The notes under the pieces were generated by a model that saw nothing but the letters and a program-made list of their open reading frames with translations, was not told the origin of the DNA and did not search any database. The translations under genes were made by a program, and so were the position numbers. DNA of 64,000 nt from Humisphaera borealis (lineage in GTDB: Bacteria > Planctomycetota > Phycisphaerae > Tepidisphaerales > Tepidisphaeraceae): contig NZ_CP063458.1 of assembly GCF_015169395.1 (NCBI RefSeq), forward strand, positions 6,386,001-6,450,000, given 5' to 3'. Positions 36,590 through 45,278 of the stretch are shown here, one piece after another (within the stretch, counting starts at the first letter, position 1; each line of letters opens with the position of its first letter).

Positions 36590-36762
36590 GGCGTCGGCCC
36601 CGCCGGGGCCAAAGACTAAAGGACGACGGTATATGGTGACGTCACGACCGCCGGCCGAAACTTGTCGTCACGTGGACATGCAGGGGATGGGACGCGTGAA
36701 CCTTTCGTCATCCTTGTGCACTATATCCATGGGACTGCTCATACTTTCCAATGGAGACCGCC

Positions 36763-38025
36763 ATGCTTCGAACCATTCTGACCTGCCTAGCCGTCGCTGC
36801 GATTCTGATGCAAAGCATCGGATGCGCAAGTGCAATGTCTTTCGATAGCGGGAAAGTGTTTCAGGAGACGCAGACGGTCGTCCAAGAATCGCCAACGTTC
36901 ATCCCCGGATCGACATCCGCAGTGCCCGGGGCCATCGGAAGCGACGTCCGAGCGACCGGTAGCTTTGAACTGTCACGTCCGACACTGGTGTCAAATTGGA
37001 TCGATCCTAGCCAGTTGGAGGCAAAAGAGATTCGGCCGATCCACGCCGTCGCCGACGCCAAACCTGTCGACCCACGCCTCGTCATCTACTCGGCGTCCTT
37101 CAAAATCGTCGTTGCAGACGTCGCCGGCACGTTGCGGTCCCTTCAAGCGACCGCCGACAAGCTCGGCGGGTACATGCAGGAGATCGGCGGTTCTGTCATT
37201 ACCTTCCGCATCCCCGCGGCGAAGTTCCAGGAGGCCTGCAAGCTCGTCGAAGACTCCGGCGAGGTCGTCGATCGGCAGGTGCGGGCGCAAGACGTCACCG
37301 AAGAGATGCGCGATCTCGGCATCCGCCTGGACAACGCCGAGAAGCTGCGCGAGCGTCTGCTGGAACTGCTTAAGAAGGCCGACAAGGTCGAGGACACGAT
37401 CAAGATTGAAGCCGAGCTGACGCGGGTCGTCGAACAGATCGAGCAGACCAAGGGGAAGATCCGCTACCTGACGTCGCAACTGGCGATGAGCACGATCCGC
37501 GTGGAGCTCAATTCGCCGGTCCCGCAGAACGCCCGCGGCACCGGGCCGAAGCTGCCGTTCAGTTGGGTGGAAGAGCTGGGCGACGGGCTGGTGGCGGGGC
37601 AGGTGCAGCAGCAGACGCGGAAGCTCGGCTATTTCTCGACCGGCCCGAAGTTCGCCCCGCCGGCCGGGTTCGTTCGGTATTACGAGCAGTCGACAGAAGT
37701 CGAAGCGATGGACGCCGAGGGACTGCGCCTGCGCGTCCTGCGCCGCCCGAACGTCGACAAGGCGGCGCTGAGCTTCTGGCAGGCGCTGGCCCGCAAGTCG
37801 CTCGTGGAAGGCCGGGCTCTGGCGGTCGGCAAGCAGGAGGGAGATGCAAACTACTACTTCCTTAGCGGCACGCGAGAGGTCGGCGGTCATTCGCTGGGCT
37901 ATGTCCTGGGCATCAAGCGCAGTGACGACCATGTCGCAGTGTTTGAAGCATGGGGACCGAAAGACCAGGTCGAGAAGGCGGCGGCAGAGCTGCGGAAGTC
38001 GGCGTTAAGTGTGGATGCCCGGTGA
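36763..38025 (+). CDS. DUF4349 lipoprotein
   Basis: The start at 36763 is supported by GGAG six bases upstream; the ATG at 36751 is an in-frame alternative. 420 residues. A lipoprotein signal ends LMQSIGCAS. The DUF4349 core starts at DPRLVIYSASFKIVVADVAG and includes TADKLGGYMQEIGGSVITFR, IPAAKFQEACKLVEDSGEVV, a long coiled coil (LDNAEKLRERLLELLKKADK, IKIEAELTRVVEQIEQTKGK) and LAMSTIRVELNSP. Unlike many DUF4349 proteins it has no C-terminal membrane helix; instead it has ~150 extra residues (VLRRPNVDKAALSFWQALAR, HSLGYVLGIKR). Envelope function unknown. Confidence 0.85.
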   Translation: MLRTILTCLAVAAILMQSIGCASAMSFDSGKVFQETQTVVQESPTFIPGSTSAVPGAIGSDVRATGSFELSRPTLVSNWIDPSQLEAKEIRPIHAVADAKPVDPRLVIYSASFKIVVADVAGTLRSLQATADKLGGYMQEIGGSVITFRIPAAKFQEACKLVEDSGEVVDRQVRAQDVTEEMRDLGIRLDNAEKLRERLLELLKKADKVEDTIKIEAELTRVVEQIEQTKGKIRYLTSQLAMSTIRVELNSPVPQNARGTGPKLPFSWVEELGDGLVAGQVQQQTRKLGYFSTGPKFAPPAGFVRYYEQSTEVEAMDAEGLRLRVLRRPNVDKAALSFWQALARKSLVEGRALAVGKQEGDANYYFLSGTREVGGHSLGYVLGIKRSDDHVAVFEAWGPKDQVEKAAAELRKSALSVDAR

Positions 38026-38366
38026 GGTGCGGGTGATCGGGGGGTGATGTCCCGTGATCAAGGGCGTGTTGGTCGACGAATGGAGGATTCACCACGAAGG
38101 CACGAAGAACTCGAAGTGCCACGAAGAAGACATAAAGGCTGTCATCCTGAGGTACTCCGAAGGACCTTGTAGCCGAACCAAGAGGCGCTCGGCCACGGAT
38201 GCCCGGTCGAAGGGCGATCAATCATCGATCACTTCTTCGCCTCGGACACCAGGTCCTTCGGAGTACCTCAGGATGACAATTTCGCGACTGCTCTCGCTTT
38301 CTTCGTGCTCCTCCGTGCTCTTCGTGCCTTCGTGGTGAATCCGGAATCCGGCCGGCCGCCGGTTCA
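38026..38366. other. 341-nt gap between convergent genes, filled by a nested repeat
   Basis: Apart from the nested inverted repeat listed separately, nothing gene-like is seen. The DUF4349 gene and the Calx-beta gene converge on this gap, so its hairpins may stop both transcripts. Confidence 0.6.
38088..38339. repeat. Nested inverted repeats: caccacgaaggcacgaag outside, GTCATCCTGAGGTACTCCGAAGGACCT inside
   Basis: Outer arms 38088-38129 and 38301-38339 are built from octamer words (cacgaagg, cacgaaga). Within them the inner arms 38141-38167 and 38251-38277 are perfectly complementary over 27 nt. The inner family also occurs at 34355 and, in altered form, at 6435. Confidence 0.92.
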
Positions 38367-40424
38367 CTACGCGTCGTCGTTCGCCACGATGACCTTCGCC
38401 GAATCGCTGGCGAAGACGCCGTTCTTGATCGACAGGAGGCTGAGATGAAAGTCTTCGTCGGCTTCGATCGTCGAGTCGCCTTTGACTTCGACGGTGATCG
38501 TCTTGCTCGTCGGCCCGCCGGGGGCGAACGCGAGCTTGCCGGCGGCATGCTTGTAGTCGGTGCCGCTGACGGCCGAGCCGTTGGCGGTGGCGTACTTCAG
38601 CTTGACCGTCTTGGCGGGGCTGCGGTCGATCGACACGTTGAACGTCACCAGCTGCGTACCGGCGTTGCCTTCGACCACGCTCACCAAGGCCGGCGAGATG
38701 CTGATGATCGGCAAGTCCGAAGCGCCCGCGGCGGGGATCGACTTGGCACCGGCCGACGGCGGATGAACGCCGTTGTCCTGGATCGTGATCGTCGAGACGC
38801 CGGCACCGATGTCGGCGTTCTTCGCGTCGAACAGGTTGACGCTGAAGTTCTCGTCGGCCTCGGCGACCTGGTCGCTCTTGACCATCACGGTGATCGTCTT
38901 GCTCGTCTGCCCCGGCTCGAACTTGAGCTGGCCGACCGCTTTCACGAAGTCCGCGCCGCGGACCGCGCCGCCGTTGGGGGTGCTGAAGCGAACCTTCACC
39001 TTCTGGCTGGACGCCTCGCTCAGCGAGACGGTCAGTTGGACGGCTTTCTGGCCCGAGATCGCTTCGACGACCGTCTGCGAGCCCGGCGTGATGGAGACGA
39101 CCGGCACGCCGGTCGTCACCGGGGGAACCGTCGGCGGAACGGCGGGGGGCACGGCCGGCGGAACAGTCGGTGGGACCGTCGGCGGGACGACCGGTGGAAC
39201 AGTGGGCGGAACGGTCGGCGGAATTGTCGGGGGTACGGTCGGCGGTGTCGGGGGCGGAACCACCGGCGGGACGGCCGGGGGAATCGTGGGTGGAACGGCC
39301 GGCGGCGTGACGACCGAGCCGGCCGGCATGATGTTCGTCACGATGTAGATGTTGTCCTGGAAATCGTAGTTGGGCACGCTTCCCGACACCGGGATGCTGT
39401 AGTCCTGCACCATGAAGAACGTGCCGGCGATCGCGTTGCCGAAGTGATCGCGCACCGGGAAGAACCGCACTTCATGGCCGCCGCCGAACTGCGGGCGGGC
39501 GTTCTTCGTGTCGTCGCTGAAGCTGTTGTCGACCTTGAAACCGAACGGGCTGTTCGTCGTAAAGCTGCCGGCGGCGGGGGCCGTGCCGCCAAGGATGTTC
39601 GGCAACAGCGTCTGGCTGGCGGCGCCGTCGTGGCGGAAGATCAGGTTGTTGGTGTTCGAGCCCTGGTTGAACCAGCTCACCGGTACGTTCTGCCCCTGGC
39701 CGTGATACGCGGCGATCTGTCGCACGCCGACCGACTTGGCAGGGTTCACGCGCTGCCAGTAGCCGCTGACGACTTCTTCGCCGTAGTACTGAGCTTCGCT
39801 GCCCTGGCTGAGGAAAGTCGTGTGCGGCGGCGCGATGTTGGTCTTGTAATCCAGCAGCAGATTGATCGTCGTCTGCAGCGAGGGCTCGTTGTTCTTTTCC
39901 GAGTGCGTCTGGAACCAGCCGGCGAGGCCTTCGGTGAAGGTGGCGTTGGCGGCGTCGTTGGTCGCGAAGGTGAGCGAACCAATGTGCGCGCCCGCCTGCG
40001 TCTGGTTCGTCAGCCCGGCGGTCTGGTTGTAGGTGAAGGCCGGCGGCGTCGTCGCGTTGAACTTCACCGTCACGTTCGCCGACGCGCCTGGCGCGATCGC
40101 CGTCGGGAACGATCCGACGATCTGGAACGGGCCGCTGACGTTGAGGTTCGAAAGCTCCAGCGGTTCGTCGCCGACGTTCTTGAGCTTCAGGATGCCCTTG
40201 TCTTTGAAGGTGTTCGGCGTGTTCTGGTCGAGGTTGGCGATCTTGGTGAAGACCATCCGCTCGTAGCCGGGGACGATGTCGAGGTTCTCGACGACCAGGC
40301 TCGCGGACATGAGCTGGCGGCCTTCCAGCGGTTCGACGACGCAGGAAGGGATCGCGGCGACAACCGCCTGCGAACGAAGGGCCGACGACCGGGACTTGGA
40401 GGATGTAGACCGCTTGCCGAACAC
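38367..40424 (-). CDS. Secreted Calx-beta repeat protein with LEGR signature and Pro-rich linker (paralogue A)
   Basis: 685 residues from a GTG at 40424, six bases after AAGGAG. Residues ~28-44 carry VVEPLEGRQLMSASLVVENL, the planctomycete N-terminal motif. An Ig-like domain similar to choice-of-anchor D/ASPM-type modules follows (LKLKNVGDEPLELSNLNVSG). A conserved middle region includes FRHDGAASQTLLPNILGGT and HEVRFFPVRDHFGNAIAGTF. Next is a long PPTVPPxVPP linker, then two Calx-beta domains with VRFSTPNGGAVRGADF, EADENFSVNLFDAK, LKYATANGSAVSGTDY and EADEDFHLSLLSIKNG. Calx-beta domains bind Ca2+. Probably exported and adhesive. Its neighbour at 40677 is a close paralogue. Confidence 0.88.
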   Translation of the reverse strand: MFGKRSTSSKSRSSALRSQAVVAAIPSCVVEPLEGRQLMSASLVVENLDIVPGYERMVFTKIANLDQNTPNTFKDKGILKLKNVGDEPLELSNLNVSGPFQIVGSFPTAIAPGASANVTVKFNATTPPAFTYNQTAGLTNQTQAGAHIGSLTFATNDAANATFTEGLAGWFQTHSEKNNEPSLQTTINLLLDYKTNIAPPHTTFLSQGSEAQYYGEEVVSGYWQRVNPAKSVGVRQIAAYHGQGQNVPVSWFNQGSNTNNLIFRHDGAASQTLLPNILGGTAPAAGSFTTNSPFGFKVDNSFSDDTKNARPQFGGGHEVRFFPVRDHFGNAIAGTFFMVQDYSIPVSGSVPNYDFQDNIYIVTNIMPAGSVVTPPAVPPTIPPAVPPVVPPPTPPTVPPTIPPTVPPTVPPVVPPTVPPTVPPAVPPAVPPTVPPVTTGVPVVSITPGSQTVVEAISGQKAVQLTVSLSEASSQKVKVRFSTPNGGAVRGADFVKAVGQLKFEPGQTSKTITVMVKSDQVAEADENFSVNLFDAKNADIGAGVSTITIQDNGVHPPSAGAKSIPAAGASDLPIISISPALVSVVEGNAGTQLVTFNVSIDRSPAKTVKLKYATANGSAVSGTDYKHAAGKLAFAPGGPTSKTITVEVKGDSTIEADEDFHLSLLSIKNGVFASDSAKVIVANDDA

Positions 40425-40560
40425 GCTGAGCTCCTTGTGAGTTACATCAGGCGTCTGGCGGAGAACCGCCAGTGCCGCACTGATTGAGACACCGGTACCT
40501 ACGGAAAGGCGTGCCGCGTCCGGATGGCGGGAACAGGGCTGACCTGATTAGGGCATGATC

Positions 40561-40676
40561 AGTAGGCAGTACGCAGTAAGCAGTACGCAGTGAGGAAAAG
40601 AAGAAAGAGTGGCGACCATCCAAGCTGGCCGCCACTCTTGTCTTTTCTGCGTACTGCTTACTGCGTACTGCCTGCT
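40561..40676. repeat. Inverted repeat with heptamer-phased arms (GCAGTAC words), abutting a stop codon
   Basis: The left arm 40561-40613 contains gcagtac gcagtaa gcagtac gcagtga in exact seven-base phase, followed by a gaaaagaagaaagagtggc part. The right arm 40628-40676 is its complement, ending one base before the TAA (minus strand) of paralogue B. Confidence 0.92.
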
Positions 40677-42731
40677 TTATGCGTCGTCGTTTTGAATGAT
40701 GCCCTGCGCCGAATCGGTGGCGAAGACGCCATTCTTGATCGCGAACAGACTGACGATGAACGCCTCGTCGGGTTCGGCAACGGTATCGCCTTTAACGGCG
40801 ACAGTAATTGTTCGCGTCGTCGGGCCGCCGGGCGCGAACACGAGGCTGCCGGACTTGGGCTTGAAGTCGCTGCCCTTGGTCGCGGTACCGCTGGCGGCGG
40901 CGTACTTCAGGGTGACTTTCTTCAGCGGCGCGCGGTCGACCGCTACGTTGAACGCGTACAACTGCACGCCGGTGTTACCCTCGGCGAGCAGCGGGACGGC
41001 GGAAGTGATGCTGACGATCGGCAGATCGGTACCCTCGGCGGGGATCGCCTTGCCGCCGCCGGTGGTCGGCTGAACGCCGTTGTCCTGGATCGTCACCGTG
41101 GATTGGGCGGTTCCGATCTGGGCATTGGACGGCTCGGAGAGAGTCACCATGAACGACTCACTGGCTTCGGCCACCTTGTCGCTCTTGACCAGCATCTTGA
41201 TGGTCTTGGTCGTCTGGCCGACCCCGAACTTGATCACGCCGGTCGCCTTGCCCGTGTAATCGGAGCCTCGCTTGGCTTCAATGTCGGTGGTCGAAAAGCG
41301 AACCTTCGTCTTGTAGCTGACCGGCTGACTGAGCGAAATCGTCAGCTCGACCTTCTGCTTGCCCTTGAGTCCTTCGACGACGGACATCGCCGGCGGAGAC
41401 AGGGAGATCGTCGGGGGTACCGGCTCAATGACGATCGGTGGCGGCGGCGGAACCGACGGGGGAACCGTCGGCGGAACGGTCACCACCGGAGGAACGGTGG
41501 GCGGCACGGTCGGTGGGACCACAGGAGGTACCGTGGGCGGGACGGTCGGTGGGACCTCCGGCGGAACCGTTGGCGGTACGACCGGCGGCACCACGGGTGG
41601 AACGGTCACCGGCGGTGGCACCGCACCGTTGGCCGGCGTGATGTTCGTGACGATGTACAGGTTGTCCTGGAAATCGAAGTTCGGCGGCGACCCGTTCACC
41701 GGGACGGCGTAGTCCTGGACCAGGAAGTAGGTGTTGGCGAGCACGTTCCCGAAGTGATCTCGCACCGGGAAGAAGCGAATCTCGTGACCACCGCCGTATT
41801 CGGGCTTCTTGTTCCTCGTATCGTCGCTGTAGCTGTTGTCGACCCGGAAGCCGAACGTGCTGTTCGTCGAGAAACTGCCGGCCGCCGCGCCGGTACCGCC
41901 CAGGATGTTGGGCAGCAGGGTCTGGCTTGCGGCACCGTCGTGGCGGAACAGGAGGTTGTTGGCACCACCCTGGCTGTGCCAGTAGATGGGCACGTCATTC
42001 CCCTGACCGTGATACGCGGCAATCTGCCGGACGCTGACCGACTTTGCCGGGTTGGCTCGATTCCAGTACGCGCTGACCACCTCTTCGCCGTAGTACTTGG
42101 GGGTGTCGGCCTGTTCGAGCAGAACGGTCTTGGGCGGCGCGATCACGGTTTTGTAATCGAGCAGCAGGTTCACAATGGTCTGAAGCCCGGGCTCGTTGTT
42201 CCGCTCCGAGTAGACCTGGTACCAGCCGGCCAGGCCCTCGGTGAAGGTGGGGTTTGCCGGGTCGTTGGTCTTGAAGGTGAGCGACCCAATGTGCGCTCCG
42301 CCACGCCGGGGCTCGGTGATTCCGGAAGTCTGGTTGTAGGTGTAGGTCGGCGTCGAGGTGGCGGTGAACTGGAGGGTAACTTCTGCCGACCCGCCCGGCG
42401 CGATGGACGTCGGAAAACTGCCGACCACCTTGAACGGACCGCTGAAGGTGATGTTGCTGAACGTCAGAGGCTCGTCGCCGATGTTGCGCAACTTCAGGAC
42501 GCCGGTCTCTTTAACCTTGTTCGGCGTCGTCTCGTCGGGGTTGCCGATCTTGGTGAAGACCATCCGCTCGTAGCCGGGGATGACGTCCAGGTTTTCCACC
42601 TGAAGGCTGGCGGACAGGAGCTGGCGGCATTCCAGGGTCTCAACAACGCATCGGGGCGTCGACACAAGGGCGGCGCGCATCCGTGCGGCATTGACAAACG
42701 AGGGACTGGAATGGGACCGCATCGACATCAC
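40677..42731 (-). CDS. Secreted Calx-beta repeat protein with LECR signature and Pro-rich linker (paralogue B)
   Basis: The GTG at 42731 is chosen because AGGAG lies six bases upstream and the site aligns with the start of paralogue A, giving 684 versus 685 residues. The signature here is VVETLECRQLLSASLQVENL, with Cys in place of Pro/Gly. Domain order matches paralogue A: Ig-like (LKLRNIGDEPLTFSNITFSG), middle region (FRHDGAASQTLLPNILGGT, HEIRFFPVRDHFGNVLANTY), PPTVPP linker, and two Calx-beta domains (VRFSTTDIEAKRGSDYTGKA, EASESFMVTLSEPSNA, LKYAAASGTATKGSDF, EPDEAFIVSLFAIKNG). This is a tandem duplication with conserved architecture. Confidence 0.9.
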   Translation of the reverse strand: MMSMRSHSSPSFVNAARMRAALVSTPRCVVETLECRQLLSASLQVENLDVIPGYERMVFTKIGNPDETTPNKVKETGVLKLRNIGDEPLTFSNITFSGPFKVVGSFPTSIAPGGSAEVTLQFTATSTPTYTYNQTSGITEPRRGGAHIGSLTFKTNDPANPTFTEGLAGWYQVYSERNNEPGLQTIVNLLLDYKTVIAPPKTVLLEQADTPKYYGEEVVSAYWNRANPAKSVSVRQIAAYHGQGNDVPIYWHSQGGANNLLFRHDGAASQTLLPNILGGTGAAAGSFSTNSTFGFRVDNSYSDDTRNKKPEYGGGHEIRFFPVRDHFGNVLANTYFLVQDYAVPVNGSPPNFDFQDNLYIVTNITPANGAVPPPVTVPPVVPPVVPPTVPPEVPPTVPPTVPPVVPPTVPPTVPPVVTVPPTVPPSVPPPPPIVIEPVPPTISLSPPAMSVVEGLKGKQKVELTISLSQPVSYKTKVRFSTTDIEAKRGSDYTGKATGVIKFGVGQTTKTIKMLVKSDKVAEASESFMVTLSEPSNAQIGTAQSTVTIQDNGVQPTTGGGKAIPAEGTDLPIVSITSAVPLLAEGNTGVQLYAFNVAVDRAPLKKVTLKYAAASGTATKGSDFKPKSGSLVFAPGGPTTRTITVAVKGDTVAEPDEAFIVSLFAIKNGVFATDSAQGIIQNDDA

Positions 42732-43446
42732 GCTCATCTCCTGGAACTTACACCGAGTGTGCCGAGTTCGTCGGCACGGGGGTACATCTTCTGACACAGC
42801 GTAGAGCCTCGACAATGGCAATTACATCCGGTAACGACCGAATTGCCCTGTTTAGGGCAGTAAATCCTTGCGTTCGAAGCCTGCCACGCCCGGGCGATCA
42901 GGCCCGCTGGCCGGATCGCCGGACGGTGCCCGCCGCTGTCGTTATAGGTAGCGGTGGCCGGTCGTGGCGACTGAAAATTCCCGCTCGGGGCGATTTTAAT
43001 CGTTTTGCCGACCCGAACCGAGGCTCCAAAGGTACGCAATTCGAGTCCCCGCCGTTCGATACAAACCGGAAATCGCCAGTCCGACGCCGGTTAAACGTCA
43101 CAAACTGACCGATTACCCCAGACGTCCGGGAAAACGGGGCAGGAAACGGAGGTTTGTCCGCTGTTTCACAACCGACGTGCTTAAGGGGGTGCTCAGCGGG
43201 GTCGATGCAATGCGTGCAGTCGGAAGTTTCTCGATCAGGTGGTGGCCGGAAGGCCTTACCAAGACCTGACGGGAAGCGGCCGGCCCGACGGGTCGCGTGT
43301 GGGCGGTCAGTCGGGGCGCAGTTGCGCCGCACTCGTGCAAGATCCCCCAGCCGGGCGGGCCTCCGCCCCGGAACTGGCCTGTAAGGGCAATCGGGGCGGA
43401 ATCGTGCCGAGAGACAGTGGGTCGCCTTTTAGAACAGGAGTTTCCA
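42732..43446. other. 715-nt gap between paralogue B and the pilin genes
   Basis: The divergent promoters for paralogue B and the tad operon should be here. A 16-nt palindrome TGCCCTGTTTAGGGCA at 42843-42858 could be an operator. No convincing ORF, tRNA or known riboswitch is seen. Confidence 0.5.
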
Positions 43447-43617
43447 ATGAAGGCGATGAAGAAGTTGGTGTCGAAGCTGGTTCGGGATGAGCAGGGTGGC
43501 GAGGTTCTCGAGTACGCCCTGATTGCCGGTCTGATCGTCGTGGCCGCGATTGCCGCGATCACCTCGGTCGGCAGCAAGGTGCTTGCTCGCTGGACGTCGT
43601 TGAACTCGTCGCTGTAA
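43447..43617 (+). CDS. flp: Flp family type IVb pilin 1
   Basis: The 56-residue prepilin starts at the ATG at 43447, with AGGAG seven bases upstream. Leader MKAMKKLVSKLVRDEQG is cut before GEVLEYALIAGLIVVAAIAA, matching the Flp motif G/XXXXEY. The mature pilin is 39 residues: a hydrophobic helix followed by a short basic/polar tail (RWTSLNSSL). It is the major candidate for the tad pilus filament. A strong terminator lies directly after it, so it is probably transcribed in excess over the assembly genes. Confidence 0.93.
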   Translation: MKAMKKLVSKLVRDEQGGEVLEYALIAGLIVVAAIAAITSVGSKVLARWTSLNSSL

Positions 43618-43647
43618 GCGACAACTCACGCGACGCACGCAAGACAC

Positions 43648-43686
43648 GTCGCGCCCATGGCCAACTGCTGTGGGCGCGACTTTTCG
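43648..43686 (+). terminator. Terminator between the two pilin genes
   Basis: GTCGCGCCCA (43648-43657) pairs with TGGGCGCGAC (43671-43680) around a 13-nt loop and runs into TTTT at 43681-43684. It is placed to reduce read-through from the first pilin gene into the rest of the tad operon. Confidence 0.85.
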
Positions 43687-43797
43687 TTATCGGCCGTCGT
43701 GACTTGTCATGGGCATGTTCCCCCGCCCGTGGTCACCGACGACTTGAATGCAAGGGGCATCGGCGGTTGGCCATGCCATGCGCGAAAGGTGGAGATC

Positions 43798-43977
43798 GTG
43801 AACGCTCGGAAAATCCAATCCGTTGTTGTCCGCCTGATCCGCGACGAGTCGGGTGCCGAAGTCATGGAGTACGTCCTGATCGCCGGCCTGATCATCGTCG
43901 GCACGATCGCCACCATCGCGGGCCTGGGCACCAAAGTGCTCGGCCGGTGGACGTCGGTGAAAAACTCATCGCTTTGA
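43798..43977 (+). CDS. Flp family type IVb pilin 2
   Basis: A 59-residue prepilin starts at the GTG at 43798, with GGAG just upstream (an ATG start further up is possible but reads through unlikely sequence). The leader ends RLIRDESG, followed by AEVMEYVLIAGLIIVGTIAT and ending GRWTSVKNSSL. The leader and core are clearly related to pilin 1 but differ at many positions. Probably a second subunit of the same pilus, perhaps a minor or alternative pilin. Confidence 0.9.
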   Translation: MNARKIQSVVVRLIRDESGAEVMEYVLIAGLIIVGTIATIAGLGTKVLGRWTSVKNSSL

Positions 43978-43992
43978 GCCGATAGCAGCCAC

Positions 43993-44550
43993 ATGAAGAC
44001 GCTTGTGCCCTTCCTTCCTTACGCGCCATTGCTGGCCCTGCTGGTCTGGGCCGCGATTGTTGACGTACGTCATCGCCTCATTCGCAACTGGCTGACCGCG
44101 TCACTGGTGATCGGGGGGCTGATGCAGAGCTGCTTCGCCGGCGGGACCATTTCCCCGTGGCAGTCGCTGCTGGGCATACTCACCGCTTTCGCACTGCTGA
44201 TCCTGCCGTTCGCACTCGGCGCCGTCGGCGGCGGCGACCTGAAGCTGATGGCGGGCATCGCAGCCTGGGTGGGCCCCGTCCCGGTGATCGCAATCTTTCT
44301 TGCCGAAAAAGTCATCGGGCTTGGGATCGTCCTGGTGCAGGCGTCGGCGGCGGGGCGGCTGCGCGAGTTGTTCCGCAACTCTGCAGTCCTGGCCGTCAAC
44401 ATTGCCCACGTGAATTCGCTGGGGGTCGAACACACCCAGGAGACGGGCCGACAGTTCCGCAGCATCGACCGTCCGCTGCCTTATGCCGTACCGACCCTGG
44501 TCGCGACGGCGATGTACCTGCTTTACACCGTCGGAGGGCTCAAGCTGTGA
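43993..44550 (+). CDS. cpaA: Prepilin peptidase TadV/CpaA (A24 family)
   Basis: The 185-residue membrane aspartic peptidase cleaves Flp and pseudopilin leaders. The two catalytic aspartates are in AAIVDVRHRLIRNWL and in GGGDLKLMAG, the GxGD motif. Hydrophobic segments include LLALLVWAAIV, LLGILTAFALLILPFALGAV and VPTLVATAMYLLYTVGG. It lacks the N-terminal methylase domain of larger PilD enzymes, as normal for TadV. It begins 15 bases after pilin 2 and overlaps tadE by four bases. Confidence 0.92.
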   Translation: MKTLVPFLPYAPLLALLVWAAIVDVRHRLIRNWLTASLVIGGLMQSCFAGGTISPWQSLLGILTAFALLILPFALGAVGGGDLKLMAGIAAWVGPVPVIAIFLAEKVIGLGIVLVQASAAGRLRELFRNSAVLAVNIAHVNSLGVEHTQETGRQFRSIDRPLPYAVPTLVATAMYLLYTVGGLKL

Positions 44551-45002
44551 CCAACCTCATGCAACAGATCAAGCGCAATCGTTCCGCACGCCGCGTACGC
44601 CGCGGCAATGGCGTGCTCGAGGCGGCGCTGGTGCTGCCGGTCCTCCTGGCCCTGAGCATGGGCATGGTGGAGTTCGGGCAGTTCTTCTACATGAAGCACA
44701 CGATCCAGGCCGCCAGCCGCGACGGCGCCCGGACCGCCATCCTCAGCAGCACGACACATTCGGCCGCCCAGACCGCGATCACGAACACGATGAACTCGGC
44801 GAATGTCGCCAGCAACAAGTACACGGTCACGTTTACGAACGCCTCGACCAGCGCGACGATCAGCGACGTCGGTTCCGTCGCCAAGGGAACGGGGATCAAG
44901 GTCACCGTCTCGGCGACCGCAGGCACCGTGAGCGTCCGCCCGCTCGGGGTGATCCCGGCGAACAAGGCGATCGTCGGCGTGACGACCATGATCAAGGAAT
45001 AG
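44547..45002 (+). CDS. tadE: TadE-like pseudopilin
   Basis: The GTG at 44547 overlaps the prepilin peptidase stop (GTGA) and has GGAGG upstream. 151 residues. The N-terminus RRVRRGNGVLEAALVLPVLL followed by ALSMGMVEFGQFFYMKH is the TadE signature: a prepilin-like cut before GVLE or VLEAAL, a membrane helix, and a conserved polar patch (IQAASRDGARTAI). The outer part is Thr/Ser/Asn-rich and beta-rich. In other tad systems TadE is processed by TadV and needed for pilus formation. A strong hairpin follows the gene. Confidence 0.9.
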   Translation: MTNLMQQIKRNRSARRVRRGNGVLEAALVLPVLLALSMGMVEFGQFFYMKHTIQAASRDGARTAILSSTTHSAAQTAITNTMNSANVASNKYTVTFTNASTSATISDVGSVAKGTGIKVTVSATAGTVSVRPLGVIPANKAIVGVTTMIKE

Positions 45003-45032
45003 TCAAAGCGATGTGTTGGAGCCGAACGCAAC

Positions 45033-45065
45033 CACCCACGGACGATCGTCCGTGGGTGTTGCCGT
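45033..45065 (+). terminator. Perfect palindrome after tadE
   Basis: A 26-nt perfect palindrome (13-bp arms, 45033-45058, centre GACGATCGTC) is followed by TTGCCGTTT. The T-tract is weak, so it may be a partial terminator or a transcript-stabilising hairpin between tadE and cpaB. Confidence 0.6.
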
Positions 45066-45278
45066 TTGTCACTGGTCACTGGTCTCTGCCCCTATAACGA
45101 AAATCGCCGCTCGCCGTCACGTCCGTTACCGATACCCGAGACAGAAATCCCAGAAGGCGCATCACAGGTCGTAAAGGTATCCCGAATCCGCGCCGAAGCA
45201 GAATCTAGCTGGAATCCTGTCATCGGGGTGTTGCGTTGTGACGCGAACGAATCCCGCCTGACGCGAAGTGGAGCTGCC

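Larger units (their letters stand above)
35538..36762. other. 1.2-kb gap rich in repeats
   Basis: Open frames here on both strands are low-complexity products of repeats (for example RRT- and FVRR-type or NEP-type peptides) and are not called. The gap contains the seven-copy GGGTTCGTTCGGC cluster (35937-36294) and a long inverted repeat (36368-36589). An AT-richer patch near 35700-35740 (taacatataccgtacatatg) might hold a promoter for the phosphatase-cytochrome gene. Confidence 0.6.

Noticed and set aside
35648-36639. Long open frames on both strands in the 1.2-kb gap (RTNP/NEP-type on minus, FVRR-type on plus).
   Set aside because: They exist only because the repeated GC-rich word lacks stops; several frames overlap with equal length and none has a signal, domain or ribosome-binding site.
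43020-43070. caattcgagtcccc looked like a tRNA T-loop.
   Set aside because: The bases on either side do not form a T-stem and no D- or anticodon arm can be built upstream.
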